The notes: generated from the sequence alone by a model not told the origin. 64,000 bases of DNA from Kluyveromyces lactis (GCF_000002515.2 NC_006042.1:1054001-1118000), one strand, 5' to 3'. Positions 20,416 through 32,388 are shown, counted from the stretch's first letter. A program made the numbers and translations.

Positions 20416-20560
20416 CCAGCATTCAATAATGGTCCGGTTTTCTCTATAATGAAGCAATGCTTGTGCTTGGTGCATGAAATTGATATTGATATTACCAACT
20501 CCAAACTTTAAAGTGGTACCTGATTTTTATACGTATGGTAGGATGATAATACTACCCAGC
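20416..20560. promoter_or_regulatory. Ace2/Swi5-type CCAGC cores upstream of DSE4
   Basis: CCAGC occurs at 20416-20420 and 20556-20560, 425 and 285 bp upstream of the DSE4 ATG. DSE4/ENG1 is a daughter-cell-specific Ace2 target in S. cerevisiae, whose site core is (A)CCAGC. The core is short, so support is modest. Confidence 0.4.
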
Positions 20561-20670
20561 GGTAATAATGACTATTAACATATGCAGAAATGATCAGGAA
20601 ACTAGCATGATATTTGTTGTTCAGTAAACGATGCTGTGACATCTGTAACCTATCAAGCGAGTAAGTTGCA

Positions 20671-20678
20671 TATAAAAA
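20671..20678 (+). promoter_or_regulatory. TATA box of DSE4
   Basis: TATAAAAA lies 167 bp upstream of the DSE4 ATG, a typical distance for a strongly regulated yeast gene. Confidence 0.55.
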
Positions 20679-20844
20679 GGCTTCATGATGTGATACCTTC
20701 AGGACCTGGTGCTAGGTATGTTTCATGTCACATAACTTTATTATTTGAAGCTTTTTGTTTTAGTATTCTTGTCCTCTCCCCAATCAACAGATACCAATAC
20801 ATACACAAATCTTCTACCTCAGCCTCTAGTATCCTGAAATTATC

Positions 20845-23800
20845 ATGCTTCATCAGTTTTGGGTTTTGGCAGCTGCCTTTACACTATCGTCATCAGCATT
20901 TGCTGATGACTATGAATCATCCACTACGCGAACTTTATTCCCCACCAATATCAGCGGTATTGATCCAATTGCTAAACAAAGAGATGTTTTGTATACTGAA
21001 CCAGAGGAAAACACCATCACTGTTGGCGAAGTTTACCAAAATGTGGCTGCTGTTTCTGTAGCCTCTTCCACGAAACCCACCCGTGTTTCTGCTACTAGCG
21101 TTCAGGTGACTTCACTTGGTACTTCCACCGTAATAATTGACCTGTCAAAAGAGGCAACTAGTGTTTACGAAGTTTCCCCATCGCAAGAGTCTGCTATCGT
21201 TTCAAGCGTCACTCAGCCCGAAGAGTCAACCATTGTTTCTGATGTTTCTGATGTTTCTGAAGACGCGACATACTTTTCATCTACCAGCAACAACGTTACT
21301 TCACAAATACCGGTTACTGAAAAATATACGGAAACAAAACCTACGTCCACATCTGTGATCTTTTCTACTTCAACCACAGCTGATCCTTCTGTAACCAAAG
21401 GTACAACACTTACTACCATTGAGTCGAAATCTCAACCTCTAGTTACTCAATCTATGGTCTCATCGGAGCAAACAGTAACCCTTGAAACCAGCACTCTATC
21501 ATCGGACCAAACTTTCAGTCCTACGGGAATCACTACCACAGAAACAACCTCTCTCTCCACCTACACATCGACTGTTACTTCTACTTTTGTTTCCAGCTCG
21601 TATTCAATGGTGTCCTCTTTCTATGGAAATACAACGATGCTTTCTTACACAGCTATTCCAGTTAACTACACGACAACGCAAAAATTCACCTCCACGTCAG
21701 TTACCCAAGTTCCAACTGCGGTTCTAACCGATTCTTCTACAATCGTCGACCTTTTCGCCGCAGTTGCCACAAGTGAGCCATTATCGGTTTTCGCCCGTGT
21801 GGAAAACCCATTGGATCTGGCAGCTGGTGTTGATAACGGTGGCTTACCTTATGAAACCAACAAGTTCTACGGTAACTTCATCGTGGGAACTCAAGAATCA
21901 AGTGTCTTTGTTTACCCATATGTTCTTTTCAAGACTTCCCTAGGTATTGCTATTCAGCACACCAGCGCTTCTCAATATAGCTTTACTGACAGAAACTCTT
22001 TAATTAACCCATTGAACATCGCCTCTTTCGTTGTTTCTAGCGCAGAATTCCAGTCTGATTCTGGTGACATGAACTTTAAAGTGAGTGATATGTACCACGG
22101 CAGTTGTAATGTCAAGTTAGTATCCTCCGAAGATGCCTCCAACTACATCGAAACTCCTCTTGTTCAAGGTATGGGGTTCGTTACTTCTGTATTCCATGGT
22201 GATTTGACCCCATACCTGACATCGGCTGTGGGTATCTCCACTTTGACCCAGGAAACTTCTGACAATTTGGCTAGTGGCATTTTGAAATACCGCGTAACAC
22301 TATTGAATGGTGTCGATTGGTTAATCTATGTTACTGTTCCAGATTCCATTTCTTCTGATGAACTTACATTAAGTATTGAAAATGGTAACATTGCCTTCAG
22401 CACAAATGACGGTAGCTCAATTGATGGTCTAATTGTTCAAATTGCCGAGGCTCCATCTGCTTCAGACTCAGAAACATACTACGACTCTGCAGCTGGTATG
22501 TACTTCACCAGTATGGAATTAGCAGGTACAAGTGATGGTAATACCGCTGGCTACAAATTTGTGTATGGCACCGAAGGTAAATCCATTAGTGGCGCTACGA
22601 TGCTATTTACCTTGCCACATCATCTAAACTCTTTAACTGAAACTACTATGGCTGCTAACACTGGTATTCAGCTCGACTCCACCACCAAGGGTAAAATGAC
22701 AGGATTTTTGACTACCTCCCTAGAGTTCCAAACTCAATTGAATGCTAATGTCAACTGGCTACCATGGTCAGAACAAAAGGGCGATGATCAATTGGTCTAC
22801 ACAAGTGAACAGCTACAATTATTGGCAAAGGTCGCTAATGAAGAGTTACAGGTTAGCATTAAAGATTCTATTCAGGGCTTAAACACATATTACATCGGTA
22901 AAGTCTTGGACAAATATGCTTTCATCTTGTTGACTTTGAGTGATATTATTCAAGATGAAACTGTAACATTGGAAACCTTGACCTCAATGAAGGAGGCGTT
23001 CGCGTTACTTGTTGCTAATCAACAATTGTACCCATTGGACTACGACACCAAATATGGTGGTATCATCTCCAGTGGAGATTTAGGATCTACTGAAACACAG
23101 TATGACTTCGGTAATACATATTACAATGATCATCATTTCCATTATGGTTATATCATCCATGCAGCAGCAGTGGTTGCTCATGTGGACAAAAAATATGCCG
23201 CTGGTGACTGGGTTGAAGCAAATAAGGACTGGGTTTCAGCTTTGATTCGTGATGTTTGCAATCCATCTTTAGATGACTCATACTTCCCACAATTTAGAAT
23301 GTTCGACTGGTTCCACGGCCACTCATGGGCCGCAGGTTTGTTTGAAAATGGTAACGGTAAAAACGAAGAATCTTCAAGTGAAGATTATCATTTCGCTTAT
23401 GGTATGAAATTATGGGGTGAAGTTACCGAAAACGATTCCATGAACAGATTAGGTTCTCTGATGTTGAACGTGCTAAGAGACAGTATGCAGGACTACTTTT
23501 TATACGAGGACTCTAACACTGTCGAACCAGGCCAAACTGTTTCTAACAAGGTTAGTGGTATCTTATTCGACAACATCATCGATTACACCACCTATTTCGG
23601 CTTGAACACAGAGTACATCCATGGGATTCAAATGTTGCCATTGACTGCAGCCTCCGGACTGATTAGATCAACAAAATTCGTACAACAAGAGTGGGAACAG
23701 AAATTAGGACCCATCATTGATAGCGTACAATCCGGATGGACAGGTATACTAAGGTTGAATCAAGCATTGTATGACGCTGCTACATCATATGAGTTTTTCG

Positions 23801-23886
23801 CTCAAGACGATTTCCAAACGTCATTATACCTTGATAACGGTATGAGTAGGACTTGGGCATTGGCATTCGCAGGCGGATTACAATAA
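20845..23886 (+). CDS. DSE4: Secreted endo-1,3-beta-glucanase, GH81 (Dse4/Eng1)
   Basis: Cell-wall hydrolase that cuts beta-1,3-glucan at the septum to separate daughter cells. The 1013-residue protein starts with a signal peptide ([20 protein letters not shown]). A Ser/Thr-rich, probably O-mannosylated region follows to about residue 290, then the GH81 domain to the end. GH81 signatures are present: [14 protein letters not shown] near 762, [13 protein letters not shown] near 821 and [19 protein letters not shown] near 839, which carry the catalytic acidic residues. ATG start. S. cerevisiae Dse4 has 1117 residues and is secreted; the intracellular paralog Acf2/Eng2 lacks the signal peptide, so this is Dse4. 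Confidence 0.93.
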   Translation: MLHQFWVLAAAFTLSSSAFADDYESSTTRTLFPTNISGIDPIAKQRDVLYTEPEENTITVGEVYQNVAAVSVASSTKPTRVSATSVQVTSLGTSTVIIDLSKEATSVYEVSPSQESAIVSSVTQPEESTIVSDVSDVSEDATYFSSTSNNVTSQIPVTEKYTETKPTSTSVIFSTSTTADPSVTKGTTLTTIESKSQPLVTQSMVSSEQTVTLETSTLSSDQTFSPTGITTTETTSLSTYTSTVTSTFVSSSYSMVSSFYGNTTMLSYTAIPVNYTTTQKFTSTSVTQVPTAVLTDSSTIVDLFAAVATSEPLSVFARVENPLDLAAGVDNGGLPYETNKFYGNFIVGTQESSVFVYPYVLFKTSLGIAIQHTSASQYSFTDRNSLINPLNIASFVVSSAEFQSDSGDMNFKVSDMYHGSCNVKLVSSEDASNYIETPLVQGMGFVTSVFHGDLTPYLTSAVGISTLTQETSDNLASGILKYRVTLLNGVDWLIYVTVPDSISSDELTLSIENGNIAFSTNDGSSIDGLIVQIAEAPSASDSETYYDSAAGMYFTSMELAGTSDGNTAGYKFVYGTEGKSISGATMLFTLPHHLNSLTETTMAANTGIQLDSTTKGKMTGFLTTSLEFQTQLNANVNWLPWSEQKGDDQLVYTSEQLQLLAKVANEELQVSIKDSIQGLNTYYIGKVLDKYAFILLTLSDIIQDETVTLETLTSMKEAFALLVANQQLYPLDYDTKYGGIISSGDLGSTETQYDFGNTYYNDHHFHYGYIIHAAAVVAHVDKKYAAGDWVEANKDWVSALIRDVCNPSLDDSYFPQFRMFDWFHGHSWAAGLFENGNGKNEESSSEDYHFAYGMKLWGEVTENDSMNRLGSLMLNVLRDSMQDYFLYEDSNTVEPGQTVSNKVSGILFDNIIDYTTYFGLNTEYIHGIQMLPLTAASGLIRSTKFVQQEWEQKLGPIIDSVQSGWTGILRLNQALYDAATSYEFFAQDDFQTSLYLDNGMSRTWALAFAGGLQ

Positions 23887-26553
23887 AAAAATATCAACCA
23901 CAATACGATTTCCCACTAACACAAAGGTGGACCCTATGTTTCTCATCTTTTTCATGAATTTTCAACGCTTTAATTTTCTTCATAGTTTGTTAGGTATATG
24001 CCCTTTATAGATCAAATATTGTAATACTACTATCAATAACACAAGTCAAAAGAAAAGCTTAGACAGCAGAACGTACTACTTCCAGCTATTAGATGGATCT
24101 ACAAATGACGAATTGGTGACAATAATAGATAAAAAAAAACAAAAAAACAATGATCAGCTGAATACAAACATACTGTTACCAAAAGATAAATTGCAATAGT
24201 TGTTGCCTTCGCAGTCTATTGCCTGTGTGACACTCTCTGCCACATGTGATAAGCACAATAATTCCTCTTTTTCTTTTTCTGGTACACCTGTTAATTTGAG
24301 AAAAAATACGCATGATGATGCGCGATGCAGATTCGGATAAACTTGAAAAAAAAAGAAAATGCCCTCCAGAAATTGACCCAGTGTGTATCATGTCCCTGCA
24401 TGTATGTACTTCTAAAGAATCATGCCGTAGTTCTTTCTTGTTTTTTTCTTATGTTTTTTTTATCGTGAGAAATATTGAAATGTCCCCCTTCTATCAACTT
24501 ATAGAACGCTATATTTCAGCAGTTGCCGTGGTTGTGCTGTTCTCAATTCAAGGCTCGAGGCGTTTTGGAGCGGAAAGTTTTTGCATTTTCGTTGCCCTTT
24601 TCAAAAAGAGGGCCTACGCATCATGGAAAATCACAGGCAACATATATCCTACTATTAACTGAGTAAACAGACGTACCAATCAGTCCGGAAAAGCTAGTCC
24701 GTATTATCTACAAGGTTCTTTTCCCAGCACCTACCTTTAGCCATGTCAACGCCAGCAAATAGGGGAAAAACATATAACCCTCTCTTAAAAAAATACCATT
24801 CGAGTGCTTTTCCGTATTCAAACAGCCAGGCCCCTAAAACCGAAGAAAACAGACGAAATAAAAAAAAAAAATAATCAAATATATAGAAAAAGTTGTGTCC
24901 CTCCATTTATAGTCTAGTAATCTCGTGGAGGATCTAATTCGGGTGCCGTGACTGTCAGTTTCTATCTCCACCCAAAACTCCTGGATACATTTAGGCGAGG
25001 TTATTAGCCCTGGTGCTGAGACGCGGATTTCTGATTCTGATTCTGATTCTGACTTCTCAACCTTTTCCGTCAGGCGTTACAAAAAAAGGGTACGCAAATG
25101 CACTGCGGCGCAACGTCTTCCCCATTCCGCTTTTATTCCAACCATTAACAAGGCAACAAGAATAGTATGATTTCTTTTTCAACTACAAAAACCAAAAAGC
25201 TTTCTTCTATCGGTTTTTGCGCAGAAAGCCCGTAGCATATTTCCCACCTCGCCCCTCAGGGCCAAGGGATCCATAGGATCCACATAGCATCTAAGTAGCT
25301 GCGGAATGCCAGTCTTTTCGGCTCAAAGACCCCACTGAATAAAGAACGGAAATAAAAATCCAAAGAACGGAATAGAACAGTTTTTTTCTCTCCCTTACAA
25401 GGACACAAAAACGAAAGCTTCTCACAGAATAAAGCGCAGAGCAATATTACAATCGCGTCAGAATCGAAAATAAAAAAAACCGGCTTCATAAATCCTATGC
25501 GCATTCAAAACGACAATAGCTAGGTGGTTTCTTTTTTTAACTTAGGTGTTCAGTATTTCCGTTTTGCATAATTCTATGCCATGGTTACGATCCTTTTTTC
25601 CTAGTGCAGGCAGTAGCTTGCAGATATTCTATTTTGGTTTGCTTTTGGATCATAAATCTGTTGATTACATTATATACATGCAGACTTGTGGTGGTTGTAC
25701 ATTCCATTACTTCGCAGATTATTCCTCTTTATTTACTTATTCCCTCTAGCATGTCTTTTTTTTTTCCTGGTTTTTTTCTACGTTTTTGTTCTCGGCCATT
25801 TCCCGGTAACTATCGTTGCCTCTGGCTCCTTTGTCATGAATTCAGATTTGTTCATCAACCTTATCTTGGGTTCTTGTGTGCACTTTCGTTTTATTGTAAT
25901 TTTGTTTTTTATTTCACTAATTTCCCTTTGCTCTATGTTCTTCTTGCAGTTCTCAATTTCATTTCTTCTTTCTACTTGTACCTATCTCGTTACCATTCAG
26001 TGGGAAACGAACTCTCAAACTAAGTACTCATCTAAGGTACGGTCAAACTATACAGATAGTGATATCGATTGCTCCAGAGTGTGCATCCTTTCCTTCCCTT
26101 GTTTCGTGCTATAAACTAGAAGAAATTAGTGAGACCAAAAACCAAAAAATCAAAACAAGAACCAAAGAATACGTACATTATTACCTTACTAATTCCAAGA
26201 TTCAAATCGCAGAGGCTGTGAATTTTTTGTACTGCTATTTTCTCTTCACACTTTGTATTCCTGATTCTGCGTTTCGTCATTATAGTTTAACTCACAACCA
26301 GTGTGTGTTTTATTTTCGGTTTCCCATTCTTTCCGTTCTGAAATTTCGGTTTGCATTTATTCAACTTCTGAATAGAGAAAGTATTTGCATACCCTATAAT
26401 CGAACTTGAGTCAGTTTTAAGTTCACGAACTACAGAAGAAAAAAGATTAAAGTAACTTCGGCACTCCAATTGCGCTTTGTACATCTGCAACTTTTGATAC
26501 GGCCTGAAACACTAATCTGAGCTGTCCTTTTTTTTTTTTTTTTTCTTTCCTTT
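23887..26553. other. 2.7 kb intergenic region upstream of the TPR gene
   Basis: No gene was recognised. The left part holds the DSE4 3' UTR. The rest is AT-rich with T and A runs, four exact TTCTGA units at 25029-25052 and a 17-base T run at 26528-26544 ending 9 bases before the next ATG. The frames seen are T-rich and hydrophobic by composition and are not believable proteins. It is probably a long regulatory region or leader. Confidence 0.55.
25029..25052. repeat. TTCTGA hexamer repeat, four copies
   Basis: Four exact tandem TTCTGA units in intergenic DNA. No function is evident. Confidence 0.85.
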
Positions 26554-28773
26554 ATGTCCGCGATGCATACTCCGTTGAATACCACTTTAGATCAGGTTGG
26601 GTTACTATGCGGTAGGACCGCTACCTCGATGGGGTTAATCCATATTGCTTATGATACTCTTTCCAGGCTCTTGCAAAGGAATCCTCAAAATGGAACTTGT
26701 CTTTTACTACTCTGTGAGAACTATTGGAAACAAAACCAACAACAACAGGAGTCAAATCATGCTATAGTAATAGATCTGTTGACCAAATCGTTACAGCATG
26801 ATTCGGCTACTTCGCCGTTGGTTCGTTCGAGTAATATCAATGATAACAATGGTGATGCCAGTAATAACACTAATAATGGTAACAATATTAACAATAACAA
26901 TAATAATAGTAATAACAGTAACAATAATAACACTAATAGCATTAGTACCAATATTAAGGGAAAAAGTGACAACGATAACTCATTAGCAAGGCAGGGACCC
27001 GGATCTTTATCCTCCAATTATTTGATTTGGACTTATTTGGCAATTGCATGTCTTCACACCAATCAGATCAGCCTAGCTTTGAAAAGCATCACTCAGGCTA
27101 CTTCGTTAAATCCAGATGAACCATTTCTTTGGACTTTACAGACAAGAATCATTTCAAGGTGGTATTTCCTGTTAGCCTTGGATCCACAAATTCAACAGCA
27201 ACAAGGGGCGTTGCCCACTATAGAAACTTTGCTACCTTATTACATCAACAGCATCGAATGGTCTACTGTGAAACGGGATCCTCTCATGCAATTGGAATCG
27301 CATATCTCGTTAGCTACCTTATATTTCCAGTTCTCTCTCTTCGAGCAATCCCTTGGTGAGATGTCGTTTGCTCTAAACTTATTGGATTCAATTCAAACTT
27401 CGATATCTTTAAATGAAAACCTTGCTAAGTTGACATTTATTTACAATTTCATCGCTATCTTGCACCAACGCTTAAATGACCCAGATAACGCGTTGCAGTT
27501 TTTGCACCAGGTGAAGGATTTAGCGCCAACTGAATCTCATGTCATCAGATGTTGTATCACTATGTCCGGAATATCACTTCTATCGAATAATGATCTGAAA
27601 ATTGAGAACTCAATCTCATTGTTAACTACGGAATTAAACACCTTAACCAAGTTGAAATCAACAAAGGACGCATACTATTCAATCACATCTAATGAGGAAT
27701 TCATGTTGAGGTATATGCTAGCCAGATGTCACTCTCATATGAATGACACGGGAACTAGCTATTACCAGTTCCAACAACTATTGAAGCTTTTCATTAACCA
27801 TGACTATTCGCCTTTAGTTTGGACTTCTATCGCTTCGTTGTATCTACAACTGGATCAATTAGCCGATTCTTTACAAGCATACTCACAAGCTGTACAGATG
27901 GCAATGGATAAATTGAATGATCCAGCAATTGTAACATCTACTTCCAATTTTTCAAACGTTTATCTCTCTTTCAAGTTTTACAAATTGTTTGCTGCTTACG
28001 GTTGGTTCGGTATTTCCCAAGTATATTCCAAGACAGATCAGATAAAAGATTCTTTGAATGCCTTGGAACAAAGTATAGAGCTATTCAGATCAGTTGGTGA
28101 CTTTGGTACCGCTCAACAATTGAAGCAATACTATGAGCAAGTTAGCCAAACTGCTTCCACTATGAAGAACCAAACCGGAACAGACCAATTTCTACCTCCA
28201 GATATTCCTATTGATCTATTATTAGACTTTTCAGTGTATCATTACATGCAATCAGCATTCATTGTAGAATCTTTAGATTCTCCTGCCCTTAACGCTAGAA
28301 TCCCAGGCGTTGACTTGCAAGTACAGCCTACACAGTCATTATCACAGCAACCGCAACAGTTCCAACAACCACAGCATATGCAGCAACAATTAAGCCAGGT
28401 ACCACTGTCCGCATCTCCTCCCCAGATATCAACGCTACAACAACAGCAACCGACACTTCAACAAGCAGGTATGTCTCAGAACACATCACCAGCACTGCCA
28501 GTAGTGATGGTTACCCAAAATCCAAACACACCTATAGAACATAACATTGGTATGACTGCAGTTCCTCAACATATGGTACAACCTATCCCATCTCATGTCC
28601 ATCCTCATCATGCGCAGTCAATGGGAGTTTACACACTGCCTTACGTTGTTCAAAATGCAGCTGCATTTCCCGCGCAGCCAGCCGCTGGCGGACCACCTCC
28701 TATGTCGTTGGGATATATTCAACAGCAACCTCAAATTGCTCAAACTCATGTATCTCAGTCTAGATTTGGATAA
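26554..28773 (+). CDS. TPR protein with Asn-rich insert and Gln-rich tail (Cyc8/Ssn6-like architecture)
   Basis: A 739-residue protein of degenerate tetratricopeptide repeats. Helical pairs occur near residues 10-60, 155-205, 245-330 and 385-530, for example SLALKSITQATSLNPDEPFLW and DSLQAYSQAVQMA. An Asn/Ser run (about 95-130) interrupts the array. The tail from about 585 is Gln/Pro-rich, like that of the co-repressor Cyc8/Ssn6. It is not the Cyc8 ortholog: the highly conserved Cyc8 TPR sequence is absent. A role in transcriptional co-regulation is only an inference from layout. ATG start (a second in-frame ATG lies three codons later), just after a T17 run. It lies convergent with PFF1. Confidence 0.6.
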   Translation: MSAMHTPLNTTLDQVGLLCGRTATSMGLIHIAYDTLSRLLQRNPQNGTCLLLLCENYWKQNQQQQESNHAIVIDLLTKSLQHDSATSPLVRSSNINDNNGDASNNTNNGNNINNNNNNSNNSNNNNTNSISTNIKGKSDNDNSLARQGPGSLSSNYLIWTYLAIACLHTNQISLALKSITQATSLNPDEPFLWTLQTRIISRWYFLLALDPQIQQQQGALPTIETLLPYYINSIEWSTVKRDPLMQLESHISLATLYFQFSLFEQSLGEMSFALNLLDSIQTSISLNENLAKLTFIYNFIAILHQRLNDPDNALQFLHQVKDLAPTESHVIRCCITMSGISLLSNNDLKIENSISLLTTELNTLTKLKSTKDAYYSITSNEEFMLRYMLARCHSHMNDTGTSYYQFQQLLKLFINHDYSPLVWTSIASLYLQLDQLADSLQAYSQAVQMAMDKLNDPAIVTSTSNFSNVYLSFKFYKLFAAYGWFGISQVYSKTDQIKDSLNALEQSIELFRSVGDFGTAQQLKQYYEQVSQTASTMKNQTGTDQFLPPDIPIDLLLDFSVYHYMQSAFIVESLDSPALNARIPGVDLQVQPTQSLSQQPQQFQQPQHMQQQLSQVPLSASPPQISTLQQQQPTLQQAGMSQNTSPALPVVMVTQNPNTPIEHNIGMTAVPQHMVQPIPSHVHPHHAQSMGVYTLPYVVQNAAAFPAQPAAGGPPPMSLGYIQQQPQIAQTHVSQSRFG

Positions 28774-28974
28774 ACTGTGAAAATTATAATTACCAGGCTT
28801 TTAATAATTTAACGGTATGTAACAGCTTGTATTAAACACACACATTATCCTAATGAAATGTATGTATTAAAATTTAGCCGATTCATCACGTATGAAACAA
28901 TCCTGTAATGATTATTATTTATTATGATACACAAATTAATGGATTTCAGTGTTCTTTTTAGATTAGTTATCAAT

Positions 28975-31716
28975 TTATAATTCAAGATATTTGTGAATAG
29001 TTACCATCCCACTTTCTCTATTTGATACGATGAAAGTTTCAGGTAAGAATTGTAAAAGCTCGTTGTACGCAGGGATTTTTTGTACCACCTGCCCATTAAC
29101 AATAGTTTCGTCAAATTCACCCCAGTAGCAATCAATGGAAACTCCAAGTGTGTCTGAACTTCCCTCAGCAGTATACTGAGGTATCCACTTCAATTGAACA
29201 TCATAATATGGAACATTCCAACTGAGTTTGTGTAAAAGCAAAGAATCTATTCCCTCATCGGTTCTGTAGGAATGGGTTGTGGTTTCATTGCCGACTTTGA
29301 ATTCGACCTGCTTTAGATGTTTCTTCCCTGTTGTATTGAATTTCATCAAACATAATCTGTTGTCTGCAACATTGATCCGTAGATCAGCAAAATATGGTTC
29401 ATATTCAAAGTGCTCTTTATCATTATGAGTGTTTTTAACTACATCTACCTTCATGGGAATACCAAAGTTCGGCCACATGCCTTCATATACACACAGTTCT
29501 GTTCCTGACCCTGAGTCTTTGCAAGACACATTTGGTCTGGACGGTAAAGATGATAGAACTTCTTGAATATTAGCTCCAGCTCGACCGTATATTTCAACAT
29601 TTTGTTTTGTTTCTCTTGAGATATCTATCCGTTGAACAAATCTGAGCTTAAGAGGGGCAAGCTCAGTATATGGAGCAGCAAATAATGAAAATGAAGCCGC
29701 CAAAATTGTTACAACTCCCAAAATAATCACTACAAATCGATTTAATTTGGTGGTGAAGGGGAGTAGTGGTGAGCATAAGAATATTGCTCCGTAAATAGCA
29801 AACTTGAAGACAGCTTCAGTTGCTTTGTTCGACTCTTGGACGGTCATAGACAAAGCGTCAAACAGATTGAATAGACTTTCCCATATTAAAAACGCATTGA
29901 TTGGAACAGCCAAAAGATACTGAGCTGACCAGTCATAATTCAACGTTCTTTGTAGATATTGGACAGCACCAGGTAGGCTTTTTGATGAAGCAATAGGACT
30001 TGATTGAACTGATGAGCTTGGAGTATTAATGAGAGGAGATGTCTCAGTTGTTTCGGAATCTTCTGGCTGTCGTGGACATTCTATTGAATGGGTATCGTTT
30101 GTGTCTGGACGCATAAACTCAGAGTTGTCATAATCATTTGTCGCATTGGGCCTTTTACCAAAGCACATGGAACAGAGTCCAAACATGGAAGCAAGAGAAA
30201 TAAATAGATAGAAAACGGTTACTGGATAAACTCCTGTAGCTTTAAATCCCGAACTGCTCAAATCCCATGTACACTTCAGCAAAAATAACCACGCTATTGC
30301 AGACAATTCGAGAAGAGATAATGTTTTGAAATCCTGAATTGGCCATAGGTATTCAAATAAGGCTAAAACTAAGGTATTAATAAGCAGAAACTCTGAAATG
30401 CAGAATAAGAATGGAAGTATGAAATTTCTTGACCATATAGTGGGATTCAATTGAAGTAGCAATTCCTTCGTAAAATAAATGGTGAAAGAAGACACAAACA
30501 GTGCAAATGGAATTCTAGTAAATAAAGCAGAAGTTGGCATTCTCCATGTTCCTAGTTTATTGCAAACTATTCTTAATAGAATAAGTGTAATGGGTAAAAC
30601 GCAGAGCAAAACTATATTCCACACGTAAAGCTGTCTAGCAGATACAACGAAAAACCATTTGCTAATAATGTCAAAGTAGATAGCAGGGGATGAATTACTT
30701 TCATCATCGAGAATCTCCTGTGAAGCGGTGGTTTGATCTGCTACCACATATTTTGACAACTGCCAAGCAATGTTAAGCATATGCCATAGTGCAGCTTTAC
30801 TAGTGTGCTGAACTGTATCCTTCCCCGTATGATACATATCTCTAGGCTTGTAGAAGGCAATGTCCCATCCTCGTAGACCGTTGAGTTCGTAAATCTTATA
30901 ATCTGTTTCGCTGGAAACAAACCTGCTATAAAACCCTTGTTGATAGATGGAATTGCCGAAGGGCTGATCTTTTACGGATTTTTCATATAAGAGTGCGGTA
31001 GCTGTATCCGATGTCCTGAACAATGCAGCCTTGGAACCGGCACCAGCACCTTCTAGATTAATAACATATGATACAAGTTTGAACCACTCACTATAAGTGA
31101 ATATGGTGGCTCCCAATAACCCAAATTCTTCATTATTGTTGAAGTTGAAAACGATGGTTCTTTCTGGTTGGTTTTCCGAGTAATACTGAAGTAACGCAAG
31201 AAGTGATACCACACCTTTCCCATCATCTGTGGCACCATATCCAGTTGGCACCGAGTCAAAATGGGCGGATAGTAGAAGGCCAGGTAACTGTGGTGACTTT
31301 CCTTCCACTTTAACCAAAATGTTCGAGGACTCGTAGTAAACCAGCCTGGTTTCGGTAGATGAATCGTTGAAAACGTCCAAATGTTGAAAGAGTTTAGAGA
31401 CACCATTAGCAGAATCATCAGATACCTCAATAAACTTTGACTTTTTCGATATCTGCTCGACTCTTTGCAACAAATAGTCATGTACATTATCATTGAAATG
31501 AGAAGTGTAAGGATGAGGTTTCTCGGTAATGACTTGTAAATCATGCCAAGCTGCATCTAACAATGAATTTGATGACTTATCATCTGGTAAGTTTGACTTA
31601 TATTTATTAGCATCGAACCATGTCAGTATACTAATAACCAAAACAGTAAGCACAAACAAGGTGCTAACGGTGGTCTTCCTAAACTTGAAAGTAGACCGAA
31701 AATAATTGGCCATCAT
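28975..31716 (-). CDS. PFF1: Vacuolar membrane M28 metallopeptidase Pff1
   Basis: Multispanning vacuolar membrane protease of the M28 family. It has 913 residues (S. cerevisiae 976). An N-terminal membrane anchor (about 15-35) is followed by the lumenal peptidase domain. Zinc ligands are visible in SAHFDSVPTGYGATDDGKG near 150 and in the NNEEFGLLGA pair of glutamates near 197, with HTGKDTVQH near 297. Seven to nine membrane helices follow from about 355, broken by an acidic/Ser-rich loop, and a lumenal C-terminal domain ends the protein. ATG start (MM). In S. cerevisiae YBR074W is beside YBR073W (RDH54), which also lies downstream here. Confidence 0.93.
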   Translation of the reverse strand: MMANYFRSTFKFRKTTVSTLFVLTVLVISILTWFDANKYKSNLPDDKSSNSLLDAAWHDLQVITEKPHPYTSHFNDNVHDYLLQRVEQISKKSKFIEVSDDSANGVSKLFQHLDVFNDSSTETRLVYYESSNILVKVEGKSPQLPGLLLSAHFDSVPTGYGATDDGKGVVSLLALLQYYSENQPERTIVFNFNNNEEFGLLGATIFTYSEWFKLVSYVINLEGAGAGSKAALFRTSDTATALLYEKSVKDQPFGNSIYQQGFYSRFVSSETDYKIYELNGLRGWDIAFYKPRDMYHTGKDTVQHTSKAALWHMLNIAWQLSKYVVADQTTASQEILDDESNSSPAIYFDIISKWFFVVSARQLYVWNIVLLCVLPITLILLRIVCNKLGTWRMPTSALFTRIPFALFVSSFTIYFTKELLLQLNPTIWSRNFILPFLFCISEFLLINTLVLALFEYLWPIQDFKTLSLLELSAIAWLFLLKCTWDLSSSGFKATGVYPVTVFYLFISLASMFGLCSMCFGKRPNATNDYDNSEFMRPDTNDTHSIECPRQPEDSETTETSPLINTPSSSVQSSPIASSKSLPGAVQYLQRTLNYDWSAQYLLAVPINAFLIWESLFNLFDALSMTVQESNKATEAVFKFAIYGAIFLCSPLLPFTTKLNRFVVIILGVVTILAASFSLFAAPYTELAPLKLRFVQRIDISRETKQNVEIYGRAGANIQEVLSSLPSRPNVSCKDSGSGTELCVYEGMWPNFGIPMKVDVVKNTHNDKEHFEYEPYFADLRINVADNRLCLMKFNTTGKKHLKQVEFKVGNETTTHSYRTDEGIDSLLLHKLSWNVPYYDVQLKWIPQYTAEGSSDTLGVSIDCYWGEFDETIVNGQVVQKIPAYNELLQFLPETFIVSNRESGMVTIHKYLEL

Positions 31717-32388
31717 TATAGTTGGACCAGGGAAAGAAAGAGCAGCCCTGAACGATCACCCGCTAATTTCTAAGAAATTGTAGGTGCTTGTCAAACACTT
31801 ATTAATAAAACGAATGGAATAATACCTCTCTTTATCAGTTCTATTGATTTATTGTGACTGAAAACCCTTAAGTCTGTTTTGGTTTTAATTGTACATATTT
31901 CGATTATACTCATCTTCTCGAATGATAACTAGATAAAGAAAACGTACATATACACAGAGAAAAGGGCATTGACGAAGCTTTGCAGCCTTTAAAAGTCTCC
32001 AATAACAGAGTATTCATTAATCATAGGTATGTGCGTCTTCTACTCTTGTCTATCCTGTAGCTCATCCTTATTCCTTCTCGAGCATGTATTGGCGTCTTAT
32101 TTGAAGAACTCACGTGCCGAGAAAGAAATTATGTTACCCTGAAAATAGATACTGGAGAGGAAAACATCAAACCCGTGCATGGTGATAACAGATGTGCCAT
32201 GCAAATTTCCTCGAGACCTTTTGGGGACAATAGTTCATGCATATACGACCTGCATGGACGTTCTTAATAACAACGATTATCTGTACCATTGAAATTTGCT
32301 CTTCTACATTCAGGTCTTAGTAGTTTTCTTTTCGGTTAAGAGTGCAGGTTTACTGAAAAGTGAAACCATACAAAGACTCGTCGTCAAG
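31717..32388. promoter_or_regulatory. Divergent PFF1/HEM12 promoter
   Basis: This 672 bp interval has an E-box CACGTG at 32111-32116 (Cbf1-type) and ATGTTACCCTGA at 32131-32142. The latter 12-mer also forms each arm of the hairpin near 62345. The frame from 32296 that is open into HEM12 has no ATG before 32389, so it is taken as leader. No RNA gene was seen. Confidence 0.5.

Larger units (their letters stand above)
16117..20844. other. 4.7 kb gene-poor divergent region between zinc-finger gene and DSE4
   Basis: No convincing protein gene lies in these 4,728 bp; longer frames lack ATG starts or family features. Recognisable parts are AT microsatellites near 16500-16535, overlapping Ace2-type GCTGG cores at 17242-17250, a (CTTT)n tract at 17587-17608, a G-quadruplex motif at 18259-18286, an MCB-like ACGCGT at 19092-19097, two CCAGC cores at 20416 and 20556 and a TATA box at 20671. 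It is probably long upstream regulatory DNA for two divergent genes, possibly including noncoding transcripts. Confidence 0.6.

Noticed and set aside
25546-26409. Several overlapping frames of 70-140 codons upstream of the TPR gene
   Set aside because: Phe/Leu/Ser-rich products of T-rich DNA in three frames at once; most open at non-ATG codons and no family is visible.
32296-32388. N-terminal extension of HEM12
   Set aside because: Opens at TTG with no ATG before 32389; family length and N-terminal alignment support the downstream ATG.
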